The position numbers were made by a program, and so were the translations under genes. Shown here one piece after another: positions 43,229 to 51,505 of a stretch of DNA of 61,077 nucleotides. A model generated the notes under the pieces. The model had not been told where the DNA came from and did not search any database. It worked only from the letters and a program-made list of their open reading frames with translations. This DNA comes from Oscillospiraceae bacterium (lineage in GTDB: Bacteria > Bacillota > Clostridia > Oscillospirales > Oscillospiraceae). Location: NCBI GenBank assembly GCA_902778275.1, contig CACYXE010000011.1:1-61077 (forward strand), in the 5' to 3' direction. Every line of letters starts with the position of its first letter. Position 1 is the first letter of the stretch.

Positions 43229-44197
43229 TCAAACCGATTCCATATGAAAATATTTCTCCGCGAAGTCCACCTTGTCCACCTTGAACTCCCGGCCCCGCAG
43301 ATAGTTGAGGATCCCTGCGTCGGTGGGGAAGGTGAAGACCAGCCGGTAGGAATACAGGGCCTGGCCCTTTTCCCGATAATCCTTGTTAAAACGTTCGCTG
43401 CCGTATTTGCCGTCCCCCAGCAGGGGCCAGCCGGCGTTGGCCATCTGGGCACGGATCTGGTGGGTGCGGCCGGTGAGCAGATGACACTCCACCAGAGACA
43501 GCGCCCCCCTGGAGCAGAGCAGCCTGTACTCCGTCACGGCGGTCTTGGCGCCGGGCTCCGGTTTGCTTTTCACAAAAACCTGGTTTTTCTGCGCATCCTT
43601 AAAAAGGTAGTTTTCCAGCCGCCCCTCGGGCGGCCTGGGCCTGCCCTGAACGGCGCAGAGATAGTATTTTTCGATCTCCCGGTCCTTGATCTTTTCATTG
43701 AGGATGCGCAGGGCCTCCGCGTTTTTGGCGGCGATGACGATGCCGCCGGTGTTCCGGTCGATGCGGTTGCACAGCGCCGGGGTGAAGGAATTTTCTGCTC
43801 TGGGCCGCCATTCGCCTTTTTGCGCCAGGTAGGCTTGAATATTGGCGATGAGCGTATTATAATCCCATACGCCCGCGCTGTGGCACAGCACGCCGGGCTT
43901 CTTATCCGCCAGCAGGATGTTCTCGTCCTCGTACACGATGTGGAGCTTTGGCGTGCCCACTTTCAGCCAGGCGTTGTCCTCCCGGGGCTTTTCAAAGAAT
44001 TCATCGTTAATGTATAATTGCAGGACGTCCCCCGGCTGCAGGCGGGTGTCCCGCTTGGCACCCTTGCCGTTGAGCTTGATGCGCTTGAGGCGGATGTACT
44101 TCTGAAGCAGCGACTCCGGCAGCAGGGGAACGGCCTTGCCCACAAAGCGATCCAGCCGCTGCCCGGCGTCGTTGGATTTTACGGTGAATTCCTTCAT
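43229..44197 (-). CDS. RluA family rRNA pseudouridine synthase
   Basis: A 322-residue pseudouridine synthase that isomerises uridines in 23S rRNA. It has an N-terminal S4 RNA-binding domain (about 8-75: AGQRLDRFVGKAVPLLP) and the catalytic RluA domain with NRIDRNTGG near 150, in which the second Asp is the conserved nucleophile; the usual HRLD begins with Asn here. A later segment, GRTHQIRAQM, is the family's second signature. The exact uridine targets (RluC- or RluD-like) cannot be inferred. GGAGAGGG lies about 9 nt before the ATG at 44197. Confidence 0.9.
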   Translation of the reverse strand: MKEFTVKSNDAGQRLDRFVGKAVPLLPESLLQKYIRLKRIKLNGKGAKRDTRLQPGDVLQLYINDEFFEKPREDNAWLKVGTPKLHIVYEDENILLADKKPGVLCHSAGVWDYNTLIANIQAYLAQKGEWRPRAENSFTPALCNRIDRNTGGIVIAAKNAEALRILNEKIKDREIEKYYLCAVQGRPRPPEGRLENYLFKDAQKNQVFVKSKPEPGAKTAVTEYRLLCSRGALSLVECHLLTGRTHQIRAQMANAGWPLLGDGKYGSERFNKDYREKGQALYSYRLVFTFPTDAGILNYLRGREFKVDKVDFAEKYFHMESV

Positions 44198-44263
44198 AAA
44201 AAACGGCCCTCTCCGGGAATGAAATTTGTATGATTTTTTTCATTATACATCGGAAATTTCCTG

Positions 44264-44292
44264 TTGACAAGCGGTAGCCGTTCAACTATAAT
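44264..44292 (+). promoter_or_regulatory. Consensus promoter of yceD-rpmF
   Basis: Perfect -35 TTGACA (44264-44269), 17-bp spacer, perfect -10 TATAAT (44287-44292), 45 bp before the yceD start. One of the best promoters in the window, as expected for a ribosomal protein operon. Confidence 0.9.
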
Positions 44293-44337
44293 ATCTAAGC
44301 GACTGTGGCGGGGCAGCCCTGCCTGCGAGGTGCTTTT

Positions 44338-44832
44338 ATGCGGCTTGACCTGAGAGAAATCATTGAGATCCCCGGCGGCTCCGTGCCCTTTTCCTGTGAG
44401 CTGGAGACGGAGGGGCTGGACTTCCCCTCGGTGCTGGCCTACCGGAAAAAGCCCTATGCGGAAGGCCGGGTCTACAACGAGGCGGGCATCCTCCATCTGA
44501 CCGGGACGCTCACCGCGGAGATGACCTGCATCTGCGACCGCTGCGGCACTGATTTCGACAGCGTGAAGGTGACAGATCTGAACGCCACCATCGTCGAGGA
44601 GGAGAGCGAGGATTTTCCCGAGTTCTTCGTGCTCGACGGCAACGAGATCGACCTGGATGAGGTTTTATCCACCTGCTTCATTCTGGATATGGAGACCAAG
44701 TTCCTCTGCAAAGAGGACTGCAAGGGCCTCTGCTCCACATGCGGCAAGAACCTGAACGAGGGCCCCTGCGGGTGCAGGAAACAAAAGGATCCAAGATTTG
44801 CTGTACTTGAGCAGCTTTTGGATAAAGAATAA
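44338..44832 (+). CDS. yceD: YceD/DUF177 family protein
   Basis: A 164-residue protein of the YceD (DUF177) family, which is nearly always encoded beside rpmF and has been implicated in 23S rRNA accumulation. It carries two cysteine clusters: CICDRCG in the centre, and the C-terminal CKEDCKGLCSTCGKNLNEG, likely to bind metal, in the form typical of the family. The acidic middle contains EEESEDFPEFFVLDG. I chose ATG 44338 with GAGGTG about 6 nt upstream; an in-frame upstream ATG has none. It is cotranscribed with rpmF, 38 bp away. Confidence 0.92.
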   Translation: MRLDLREIIEIPGGSVPFSCELETEGLDFPSVLAYRKKPYAEGRVYNEAGILHLTGTLTAEMTCICDRCGTDFDSVKVTDLNATIVEEESEDFPEFFVLDGNEIDLDEVLSTCFILDMETKFLCKEDCKGLCSTCGKNLNEGPCGCRKQKDPRFAVLEQLLDKE

Positions 44833-44870
44833 TAAGCTGCTCAAAACAGCTGTGATCAGGAGGTGTCAAC

Positions 44871-45059
44871 ATGGCAGTCCCGAAAGGAAAAGTATCTAGA
44901 CAGAGACGTGATAAGAGACGTTCTTCCCACTGGAAGCTCGAAGCGCCCGGCATCATCAAGTGCCCCAACTGCGGCGCGTTTTGCATGCCTCACCGTGCTT
45001 GCCCGGCCTGCGGACAGTACAAGGGCCGCGTGGTCATCAATGTCGAAGAGAGCAAGTAA
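44871..45059 (+). CDS. rpmF: 50S ribosomal protein L32
   Basis: A 62-residue L32 beginning MAVPKGKVSRQRRDKRRSSH with the zinc-binding version of the protein: CPNCG and CPACG pairs (about 32-36 and 45-49). L32 lies near the peptide exit region of the large subunit. The four-cysteine form is distinguished from zinc-independent paralogues that are induced on zinc starvation in some species. AGGAGG lies 7 nt before the ATG. The terminator after it closes the operon. Confidence 0.96.
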   Translation: MAVPKGKVSRQRRDKRRSSHWKLEAPGIIKCPNCGAFCMPHRACPACGQYKGRVVINVEESK

Positions 45060-45068
45060 AAAAGCTTG

Positions 45069-45108
45069 AGGAGGAGAGGGAGAAAACCTTTCCTCCTTTT
45101 GCTTTTGA
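45069..45108 (+). terminator. Terminator after rpmF
   Basis: GGAGGA/TCCTCC arms with an inner AGG/CCT pairing, followed by a TTTTGCTTTT tract. Confidence 0.7.
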
Positions 45109-45148
45109 CGGAGCAACAGCTTCTCCGCTCGCAGGATAGGTGTCTATA

Positions 45149-46513
45149 ATGAAGAATGTGATCAAATCCATCGACCGCGACAGCCCCCTGGCAAGGCGGG
45201 CGAGGGTGGGCGACAGTCTCATTTCCATAAACGGTAAGCGGATCGTGGACGTGCTGGACTATAAGTTCTACGCCTACGACGCCAGGCTGCATGTAGTGCT
45301 GCGCCGTCCTGACGGCAGCGAGTACACGGTGGAGGTGCGCAAGGGCGAGGGCGGTGACCTGGGCCTGGATTTTGAGACCTATCTGATGGACAATCCCCGT
45401 TCCTGCGCCAACAACTGCGTGTTCTGCTTCATCGACCAGCTGCCCAAGGGCATGCGCAAGACTATGTATTTCAAGGATGACGACGCCCGGCTGAGCTTTC
45501 TGCTGGGCAACTACATCACCCTGACCAACCTGTCCCGGCGGGAGATCGACCGGATCATTGCCCTGCATGTGAGTCCGGTGAACGTTTCGGTCCACACCAC
45601 CAACCCGGAGCTGCGCTGCCGGATGCTGCGAAATCCCAGGGCGGGAGAGACCATTGAGGTCATGCGGCGCTTTGCCGGGGCGGGCATCGTCATGAACTGT
45701 CAGATCGTCTGCTGCCCGGGTCTCAACGACGGGGCGGAGCTGGACCGCAGCATGCGGGACCTGGCGGAGCTTTACCCCCAGGTGCACAGCGTGTCCATCG
45801 TCCCGGTGGGCCTGACCCGCTTCCGGGAGGGGCTTTATCCGCTGACAGCCTTCACACCCGAGCACGCCGGGGAGACCATCGACCAGGTGACCGCCTACGG
45901 CGACGAATGTGTGGAAAAATACGGCAGCCGCATCTTCTTCTGCGGCGATGAGATGTATCTCAAGGCCGGGCGGGAGATCCCGCCGGATGACTTTTACGAG
46001 GAATACACCCAGCTGGAAAACGGCGTGGGCATGCTGCGCCTGATGGAGACCGAGTACCGCTCGGCGCTGAAGCTGTCCGATCCGCCGGACGGCGTCCCCT
46101 TTTCCATCGCCACCGGCACCTCGGCGGCGCCCTTTTTCCGGAAGCTCCTGAACCTGGGGGGAGAGACCTATCCCGAGCTTGACGGCAGGGTCTACGCCAT
46201 CCAGAACGATTTCTTCGGCCGCAGCATCAATGTGACCGGGCTCATCACCGGCCAGGACCTGATCGCCCAGCTGAAGGGGCGGGATCTGGGGCAGCGCTTG
46301 TTCATCTCCCAGAACATGCTGCGGCGCCGGGAAATGGATTTTCTCGACGACGTGACCCTGGAGCAGGCGAGTGAGGCCCTGGGCGTGCCGATCTATCCCA
46401 TCGAGCAGGACGGCTTCGCCCTGTGGGACGCCATGAGCGGCCTGCTGCCGGAGCTGAAGCTGCCCAGGCGGGACGGCGCGGAGACAGAATATTACCAATA
46501 CAATCAGAATTGA
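45149..46513 (+). CDS. DUF512 radical SAM protein with N-terminal PDZ domain
   Basis: A 454-residue protein of the DUF512 family found beside der in Clostridia. The N-terminus is PDZ-like (SPLARRARVGDSLISINGKR, about 10-30). A radical SAM-type CANNCVFC cluster motif follows near 85-92, then FIDQLPKGMRKTMYFKDDDA. The C-terminal DUF512 domain follows. It presumably binds a [4Fe-4S] cluster and SAM, but the reaction is unknown; the link with der suggests a role in ribosome or RNA modification (inference). AGGTG lies 6 nt before the ATG at 45149; GTG at 45140 is less likely. der starts 17 bp after it. Confidence 0.88.
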   Translation: MKNVIKSIDRDSPLARRARVGDSLISINGKRIVDVLDYKFYAYDARLHVVLRRPDGSEYTVEVRKGEGGDLGLDFETYLMDNPRSCANNCVFCFIDQLPKGMRKTMYFKDDDARLSFLLGNYITLTNLSRREIDRIIALHVSPVNVSVHTTNPELRCRMLRNPRAGETIEVMRRFAGAGIVMNCQIVCCPGLNDGAELDRSMRDLAELYPQVHSVSIVPVGLTRFREGLYPLTAFTPEHAGETIDQVTAYGDECVEKYGSRIFFCGDEMYLKAGREIPPDDFYEEYTQLENGVGMLRLMETEYRSALKLSDPPDGVPFSIATGTSAAPFFRKLLNLGGETYPELDGRVYAIQNDFFGRSINVTGLITGQDLIAQLKGRDLGQRLFISQNMLRRREMDFLDDVTLEQASEALGVPIYPIEQDGFALWDAMSGLLPELKLPRRDGAETEYYQYNQN

Positions 46514-46530
46514 AGCAAAGGGAGGTACAC

Positions 46531-47856
46531 ATGGCAAGACCTCTTGTAGCCATAGTAGGCAGACCCAACGTGGGCAAGTCCATGCTCTTTAACCGGCTGG
46601 TGGGGCAGCGGCTTTCCATCGTGGAAGATACCCCAGGCGTCACCCGGGACCGGCTGTACGCCGAGTGCGAGTGGTGCGGGCGGACCTTTGATATCGTAGA
46701 TACCGGCGGCATCGAGCCCAGCACCGACAGCGAGATCCTGCTCTTCATGCGGGAGCAGGCCCAGATCGCTATCGACGCGGCTACGGTGATCATTCTGGTG
46801 ACGGACATCCGCACCGGCGTTACCGCGGCGGACAAGGATGTGGCCAACATGCTGCTGCGCTCCCGCAAGCCGGTGGTCCTGGCGGTGAACAAGGCCGATT
46901 CCACCGGCATCACCGACCCGGCTGTCTATGAGTTTTATTCTCTGGGGCTGGGCGATCCCATCCCGGTCTCCGCCATCCACGGTCACGGCACCGGCGATCT
47001 GCTGGACGAGTGTATGAAGTATTTTCCCGAGGAAGCGGAGGACGAAGAGGAAGAGGATCTGATCCGGGTGGCCATCATCGGCAAGCCCAATGTGGGCAAG
47101 TCCTCCCTGGTCAACCACATCCTGGGGGAGAAGCGGGTCATCGTCAGCGACGTGGCGGGCACCACCCGGGACGCGGTGGACAGCGTCTATGAAAACCAGT
47201 TCGGCCGCTACATGTTCATTGACACGGCGGGCATCCGCCGCAAGTCCAGGGTGGACGAGCGGGTGGAGAAGTTCTCCGTCATGCGCGCGCAGCTTGCCAT
47301 CGAGCGGGCGGACGTGTGCCTCATCATGATCGACGCCCGGGACGGCGTCACCGAGCAGGACACCAAGATCGCGGGCATGGCCCATGAGGCGGGCAAGGCC
47401 AGCATCGTCATCGTCAACAAGTGGGATCTGGTGGAAAAAGAGACCGGCACCATGGAGAAGATGCGCAAGGACGTGATGCGGGATCTGAGCTTTATGAGCT
47501 ACGCGCCCATCCTGTTCATCTCCGCCCTCACCGGCCAGCGCACCAACCGGATCTTCGAACTCATCAATTTCGTCAACGACCAGAGCAATATGCGCATCAC
47601 CACCGGCATGCTCAACAATGTCCTGGCGGACGCCCAGGCCAGGGTCCAGCCGCCTACGGACAAGGGCCGCCGGCTGAAGATCTATTACATGACCCAGACG
47701 GGCATCAAGCCGCCCACCTTCGTGATCTTCTGCAACTCCCGGGAACTGTTCCACTTCTCCTACCAGCGGTATCTGGAGAACCAGATCCGGGCTGTGTTCG
47801 GCCTGGAGGGCACGCCGATCCGCATCATCATCCGGCAGAAAGGGGATAAAGAATGA
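46531..47856 (+). CDS. der: Ribosome-associated GTPase Der (EngA)
   Basis: Der is the essential tandem GTPase of 50S subunit assembly. The 441-residue protein has two G domains: first P-loop GRPNVGKS (9-16), second GKPNVGKS near 184, each followed by DTGG or DTAG switch motifs and NKAD/NKWD. A KH-like domain follows (about 350-441). GGGAGG lies 6 nt before the ATG at 46531; the longer frame from 46423 overlaps the upstream gene and is not needed. The stop overlaps plsY (ATGA), the usual der-plsY coupling. Confidence 0.97.
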   Translation: MARPLVAIVGRPNVGKSMLFNRLVGQRLSIVEDTPGVTRDRLYAECEWCGRTFDIVDTGGIEPSTDSEILLFMREQAQIAIDAATVIILVTDIRTGVTAADKDVANMLLRSRKPVVLAVNKADSTGITDPAVYEFYSLGLGDPIPVSAIHGHGTGDLLDECMKYFPEEAEDEEEEDLIRVAIIGKPNVGKSSLVNHILGEKRVIVSDVAGTTRDAVDSVYENQFGRYMFIDTAGIRRKSRVDERVEKFSVMRAQLAIERADVCLIMIDARDGVTEQDTKIAGMAHEAGKASIVIVNKWDLVEKETGTMEKMRKDVMRDLSFMSYAPILFISALTGQRTNRIFELINFVNDQSNMRITTGMLNNVLADAQARVQPPTDKGRRLKIYYMTQTGIKPPTFVIFCNSRELFHFSYQRYLENQIRAVFGLEGTPIRIIIRQKGDKE

Positions 47857-48500
47857 TCGCATATTGGATCCTTTTGCTGATCACGGCCTTTTTTGCCTAT
47901 ACCATCGGCAGCATCAGTACCCAGCGCCTGGCTTCCCAACTCGTTTTCCGCCGGAACCTGCGCCGCTTGGGGAGAGGAAACGTTTGGCTTTCCAACTTCC
48001 GGCGGATCTACGGCATCCCGGGCTTTTTGAAATTGCTGGCGGTGGAAGTGGTCAAGGACCTGCTGCCCATCCTGCTGGGCGGCCTGCTGCTGAGCCTGAA
48101 GGGCCATGCCGACGCAGGCCGGGCCTTCGCGGGCTTCTGTCTGATGATGGGCCGGATGTATCCGGTGTTCAACCGCTTCCGGGGCGGCCATGGCAGTGTG
48201 GCCCTGGTGGCGGCGGCCCTGTGTGTGGACCTGTCCGTGGGCATCGCCGCGGCGGTCATCATCGCGGCGGCCAGCTGGTTCAGCCGCTATCTGACCCTGG
48301 GCGCCGTGGCCGGGGCCCTGGTGGTCGTCATCACCGCCATCCTGGTGGTGGAGGAGAGGCTCATCATGGAACTGACAGTTATGATCGCTCTCCTGGTGAT
48401 CTTCAAGCATATCCCCTCTGTCGTGCGCATCTTCAACCAGAAGGAGGAGCGACTCAGCTTCAAAGAGGATATCACTTACAAGCTGGACGACAAGTTCTGA
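47853..48500 (+). CDS. plsY: PlsY-like glycerol-3-phosphate acyltransferase, divergent
   Basis: PlsY moves an acyl group from acyl-phosphate to glycerol 3-phosphate, the first step of phospholipid synthesis in most Firmicutes. The 215-residue protein has about five membrane helices and sits immediately after der, the typical location. Motif 1 (YTIGSIS) is intact, but motif 2, normally GSGNxGxTN, reads GRGNVWLSNFRRIYG and motif 3, normally GHxFPVFLxFKGGKG, reads GRMYPVFNRFRGGHG. It is thus an unusually divergent PlsY, functionally plausible but unproven. It overlaps der by 4 bp. Confidence 0.78.
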   Translation: MIAYWILLLITAFFAYTIGSISTQRLASQLVFRRNLRRLGRGNVWLSNFRRIYGIPGFLKLLAVEVVKDLLPILLGGLLLSLKGHADAGRAFAGFCLMMGRMYPVFNRFRGGHGSVALVAAALCVDLSVGIAAAVIIAAASWFSRYLTLGAVAGALVVVITAILVVEERLIMELTVMIALLVIFKHIPSVVRIFNQKEERLSFKEDITYKLDDKF

Positions 48501-48512
48501 TCATACGGATCA

Positions 48513-48556
48513 AGCAGCGCGGACCGCAGCCATTCGGGCGGTCCGCGCTGCTTTTG
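48513..48556 (+). terminator. Terminator after plsY
   Basis: AGCAGCGCGGACCGC pairs with (G)CGGTCCGCGCTGCT across an 11-nt loop and ends in TTTT. Confidence 0.85.
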
Positions 48557-48568
48557 TTGACGGCGCCC

Positions 48569-48597
48569 TTGCACTTTACCTATCAACATAGTATACT
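48569..48597 (+). promoter_or_regulatory. Promoter of the RraA-like gene
   Basis: -35 TTGCAC (48569-48574), 17-bp spacer, -10 TATACT (48592-48597), 55 bp before the start codon. Confidence 0.65.
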
Positions 48598-48652
48598 GAT
48601 GAAAAGAGCGAAACCAAATACTGGAATACTATACAGACAGGAGGAAATAACC

Positions 48653-49342
48653 ATGGAGAAAACCAGAAGCCCTTATGAGATCGCGAAGGATTTCCAGGCA
48701 TTGATCGATCAGTATGATTCCGTCACCTGTGCGGCCACGGACTGCATGGACAGGCTCAACGGCATGTACGCGGATCTGCGGCCCATCGGCAAGGATCCCC
48801 GGTTGGCGGGCGTGGCTCGGACGGTGAAGACCATCGCGGGCGACCTGTCGGCTGTGGTCATGGCCCTGGAGTTGGCCAAGCCCGGCGACGTCGTGGTCAT
48901 TGACGCCCACGATTCCCGCAACACCGCCTTCTGGGGCGAGAACATCACCCTCTCCGCCATGAACCAGGGCGTGATCGCCGCTGTGATCGACGGCGCCTGC
49001 CGGGATGTGGAGGAGATCCGCAAGATCGGCTTCCCGGTGATGGCCAGGGGCATCTGCCCCAACGTGGGCTGCATGGCGGGTTACGGCCGGGTGGATCTGC
49101 CCATCCAGTGCGCCGGCGCGCCGGTGAATCCCGGGGACATCATCCTCATCGACGGCAACGGGGCCTGTGTCGTCCCCTATGACCGGGCGGAGGAGATCCT
49201 GGCCAAGACCACCAAAATGATGCAGACGGAGACGGACGTCAGCGACAAGCTCCGGGCCGGGGCCACCATCGGCAAGCTCATCAACGTGGAGGCGATCATG
49301 AATTCCACCTTTGCCTATCAGGAGCGGGCTCTGGAGGAGTAA
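48653..49342 (+). CDS. RraA family protein
   Basis: A 229-residue protein of the RraA/HMG-aldolase fold. Such proteins include RNase E inhibitors and class II 4-hydroxy-4-methyl-2-oxoglutarate or oxaloacetate-acting aldolases; in Clostridia, which usually lack RNase E regulation of this type, an aldolase or a dehydratase-like role is more likely. Conserved segments: DAHDSRNTAFWGENITLSAM and a GVIAAVIDGACRDVEEIRKIGFPV stretch that holds the usual DG(A/G)xRD substrate-site motif, here DGACRD. It is monocistronic, with ACAGGAGG 8 nt before the ATG, a promoter and a terminator. Confidence 0.87.
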   Translation: MEKTRSPYEIAKDFQALIDQYDSVTCAATDCMDRLNGMYADLRPIGKDPRLAGVARTVKTIAGDLSAVVMALELAKPGDVVVIDAHDSRNTAFWGENITLSAMNQGVIAAVIDGACRDVEEIRKIGFPVMARGICPNVGCMAGYGRVDLPIQCAGAPVNPGDIILIDGNGACVVPYDRAEEILAKTTKMMQTETDVSDKLRAGATIGKLINVEAIMNSTFAYQERALEE

Positions 49343-49370
49343 GCAGCGAGCGGAACGATCATAAAGAAAG

Positions 49371-49406
49371 GCGCCCGGGTTCAAAATCGAGAACCCGGGC
49401 GCTTTT
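49371..49406. terminator. Bidirectional terminator
   Basis: A perfect 12-bp stem GCGCCCGGGTTC/GAACCCGGGCGC with an 8-nt loop followed by TTTT, between the RraA-like gene and the convergent PNPOx-like gene. Confidence 0.85.
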
Positions 49407-49418
49407 CACAGCTGCTGA

Positions 49419-49811
49419 TCAAAATTTTACAGTCTTCGGCGGCTCGGTGAAGGAGGAAAAGGTGGCGGTGGCGTTGCGCAGATACCAGACCTCCGTGTTG
49501 CCGTCGTCGGGAGAATACATGGCCTGCAGGGAGGGGTAGGCCTCCAGCATGCTGACGCGGGCCTCCCGGCTGTCGTCCTCCACGGCGGTGGCCTCCAGCC
49601 GCAGCCAGCGGCCGCCCAGCATGGCGCAGATCTCCAGCTTGGGGTTGGCGTGCAGCTGGCGGGATACGGCCTTGACCTTGCCGGTCTGGATGTACAGTCG
49701 GTCCCGGTACAGGTGGATCGTGCCGAAGGGCCGGACCCGGGGCTGCCCGTTTTCACATGTAGCCAGGTAATAAGTCCCAGCCTGCTTCAAAAAATCATAG
49801 GTTTCCTGCAT
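49419..49811 (-). CDS. Pyridoxamine 5'-phosphate oxidase-like flavoprotein
   Basis: A 130-residue split-barrel flavin-binding protein of the pyridoxamine 5'-phosphate oxidase-like superfamily. The segments YLATCENGQPRVRPFG (14-29) and LYIQTGKVKAVSRQLHANPK form the FMN- and substrate-binding strands. Family members include heme-binding, F420-binding and nitroreductase-like flavoproteins; this short clostridial type is usually uncharacterised. The ATG at 49811 has AAAGGAG 8 nt upstream; the longer frame from 49829 begins inside that site. It is monocistronic and diverges from mntP, 122 bp away. Confidence 0.85.
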   Translation of the reverse strand: MQETYDFLKQAGTYYLATCENGQPRVRPFGTIHLYRDRLYIQTGKVKAVSRQLHANPKLEICAMLGGRWLRLEATAVEDDSREARVSMLEAYPSLQAMYSPDDGNTEVWYLRNATATFSSFTEPPKTVKF

Positions 49812-49880
49812 GAGGGACGCTCCTTTCACGTTTCTGTCCTGATTCTACCGCGGCAGCCAGGATCTTACAAGGCGCTTTTC

Positions 49881-49909
49881 TTGACTTTTCTGTAAACATG
49901 TTGTACTCT
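49881..49909 (+). promoter_or_regulatory. Promoter of mntP
   Basis: -35 TTGACT (49881-49886), 17-bp spacer, -10 TACTCT (49904-49909), 24 bp before the start. The short leader leaves no room for a yybP-ykoY manganese riboswitch. A small palindrome CTCTCGTGAGAG overlaps the -10 and could bind a regulator. Confidence 0.65.
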
Positions 49910-49933
49910 CGTGAGAGATTGGAGTGGGACGGA

Positions 49934-50497
49934 ATGGGTTTTGTCGAGCTTTTCCTGATTGCCGTGGGCCTGAGCATGGACGCCTTCGCCGTGTCCGTGT
50001 GCAAGGGCCTGAGCGTGGACAAATTGAATGGCAGGCACGTGCTGCTGGTGGGCCTTTACTTCGGCGGCTTTCAGTTTCTGATGCCGCTGCTGGGCTACCT
50101 GCTGGGCTACCGCTTTGAGCATTTCATCACCAGCATCGACCATTGGATCGCCTTCGGGCTGCTGTGCATCATCGGCATCAGTATGATCCAGGAGGCCTTC
50201 AGCGAGGGCGAGAAGCTGGACGACGATTTCAGCGTGAAGAAGATGCTGATGCTGGCGGTGGCCACCAGTATCGACGCGCTGGCGGTGGGGATCACCTTCG
50301 CCTTTCTGTCGGTACGGATCCTGCCTGCGGCGGCGCTGATTGGCGTGACGACCTTCGTGCTGTCGGGGATCGGCATCTATGTGGGACATGTCTTCGGCAT
50401 GAAATACCGCAGCGGAGCCGAATTTGTCGGCGGCGTGATCTTGATTTTGATGGGCCTGAAGATCCTCCTGGAGCATCTGGGGATCCTGGCATTCTAA
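49934..50497 (+). CDS. mntP: Manganese efflux pump MntP
   Basis: A 187-residue membrane protein of the MntP family, which exports Mn2+ and protects against manganese toxicity. About six transmembrane helices are visible. The two inverted halves each carry the conserved acidic transport motif: [10 protein letters not shown] near 12-21 and [10 protein letters not shown] near 109-118. I chose ATG 49934, with GGAG about 11 nt upstream; 49898 would give an N-terminal extension not seen in the family. The VanY-like gene starts 11 bp after it and may share the transcript. Confidence 0.92.
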   Translation: MGFVELFLIAVGLSMDAFAVSVCKGLSVDKLNGRHVLLVGLYFGGFQFLMPLLGYLLGYRFEHFITSIDHWIAFGLLCIIGISMIQEAFSEGEKLDDDFSVKKMLMLAVATSIDALAVGITFAFLSVRILPAAALIGVTTFVLSGIGIYVGHVFGMKYRSGAEFVGGVILILMGLKILLEHLGILAF

Positions 50498-50508
50498 AGG
50501 TTTATTCT

Positions 50509-51345
50509 ATGCAGCTGAAAGAAAAAAATACAACATGGATGATCGTGCTGGCGCTGTTCGCGCTGCTGCTGGGCGTGGGGATCCAGATCGGTCTCGGCCT
50601 GGAGCGGGACGTGCGCACCACGGCCCAGGGGCGCGCCATCGCGGCGGAGCTGGCGGCGGAGGTGCGGCAGGCCGCGGAGGACCGGGAGCAGGCGCTGTAC
50701 CTGGATAAGGCGGCCCTGGCTGCGCTGCCTGCGGAGAAGGCGGCGGCCTATGAGGATCTGCATCTGGAGCTGCTGCTGCTGGTCAATCCCTGGAACCCGG
50801 TGCCCGCGGACTACTCCGTAGAGGTAGTCCCGGTGGGCGAGTGGCAGATCGGTGAGGATCAGTCTATCGCCACGCTCTGCGACGATGCGCTGCTGCGGAT
50901 GATCGCCGACTGTCAGGAGGCCGGATACCGGCCTTACATATGCTCCTCTTACCGGACCCAGGCCATGCAGGAGGCTCTGTTTTACAACAAGCTGGTCCGG
51001 GTCCTGAGCATGGGCTACAGCTGGGACGACGCGCCGGATATCGCGGCCCAGTCGGTGGCACTCCCCGGTACCAGCGAGCATCAGCTGGGACTGGCGGCGG
51101 ATATCATCGACAGCGAGTACACCTATCTGGACGAGGGACAGGAGAGGACCGGGACCCAGCGCTGGCTGATGGAGAATTCCTGGCGCTACGGCTTCATCCT
51201 GCGTTATCCCAACGGGACCACAGACATCACCGGCATCATCTACGAGCCCTGGCATTACCGCTATGTGGGAGAGCGCTTTGCCAAGGACATCTATGAAAAA
51301 GGCGTGACCCTGGAGGAGTACGTCGCGCTCCGGCGCGGCAGATAA
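50509..51345 (+). CDS. D-alanyl-D-alanine carboxypeptidase, VanY/M15 family (first)
   Basis: A 278-residue membrane-anchored M15B peptidase. One N-terminal membrane segment (about 8-30) is followed by a helical linker and the catalytic domain. The zinc signature SxHxxGxAxD reads SEHQLGLAAD (about 185-194) and the second site is EPWHYRYVG (about 246-254). It would trim the terminal D-Ala of peptidoglycan stems outside the membrane. No van resistance genes are nearby, so a general cell-wall role is likely. AAAGG lies about 9 nt before the ATG. The next gene is a similar enzyme. Confidence 0.88.
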   Translation: MQLKEKNTTWMIVLALFALLLGVGIQIGLGLERDVRTTAQGRAIAAELAAEVRQAAEDREQALYLDKAALAALPAEKAAAYEDLHLELLLLVNPWNPVPADYSVEVVPVGEWQIGEDQSIATLCDDALLRMIADCQEAGYRPYICSSYRTQAMQEALFYNKLVRVLSMGYSWDDAPDIAAQSVALPGTSEHQLGLAADIIDSEYTYLDEGQERTGTQRWLMENSWRYGFILRYPNGTTDITGIIYEPWHYRYVGERFAKDIYEKGVTLEEYVALRRGR

Positions 51346-51355
51346 ACGAGACAGG

Positions 51356-51381
51356 CCCGGCGGCGCACAGGTGCCGCCGGG
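51356..51381 (+). terminator. Hairpin after the first VanY-like gene
   Basis: CCCGGCGGC/GCCGCCGGG stem (51356-51364/51373-51381) with an 8-nt loop; no clear T run. Confidence 0.6.
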
Positions 51382-51505
51382 TCTGCGCGTTTCACGGCGC
51401 ATTTCTTAAGATTTATGAATTCTGCGCCCCGCGCCTGTTTTTTCAGGGGAAAGTATGCTAAGATAAAACCATGGATGACAGTCTTGCCAGAACAGGAGAA
51501 ACGAT

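Noticed and set aside
49881-49933. A manganese riboswitch (yybP-ykoY) before mntP
   Set aside because: Only about 24 bp separate the -10 from the start codon, too little for the riboswitch.
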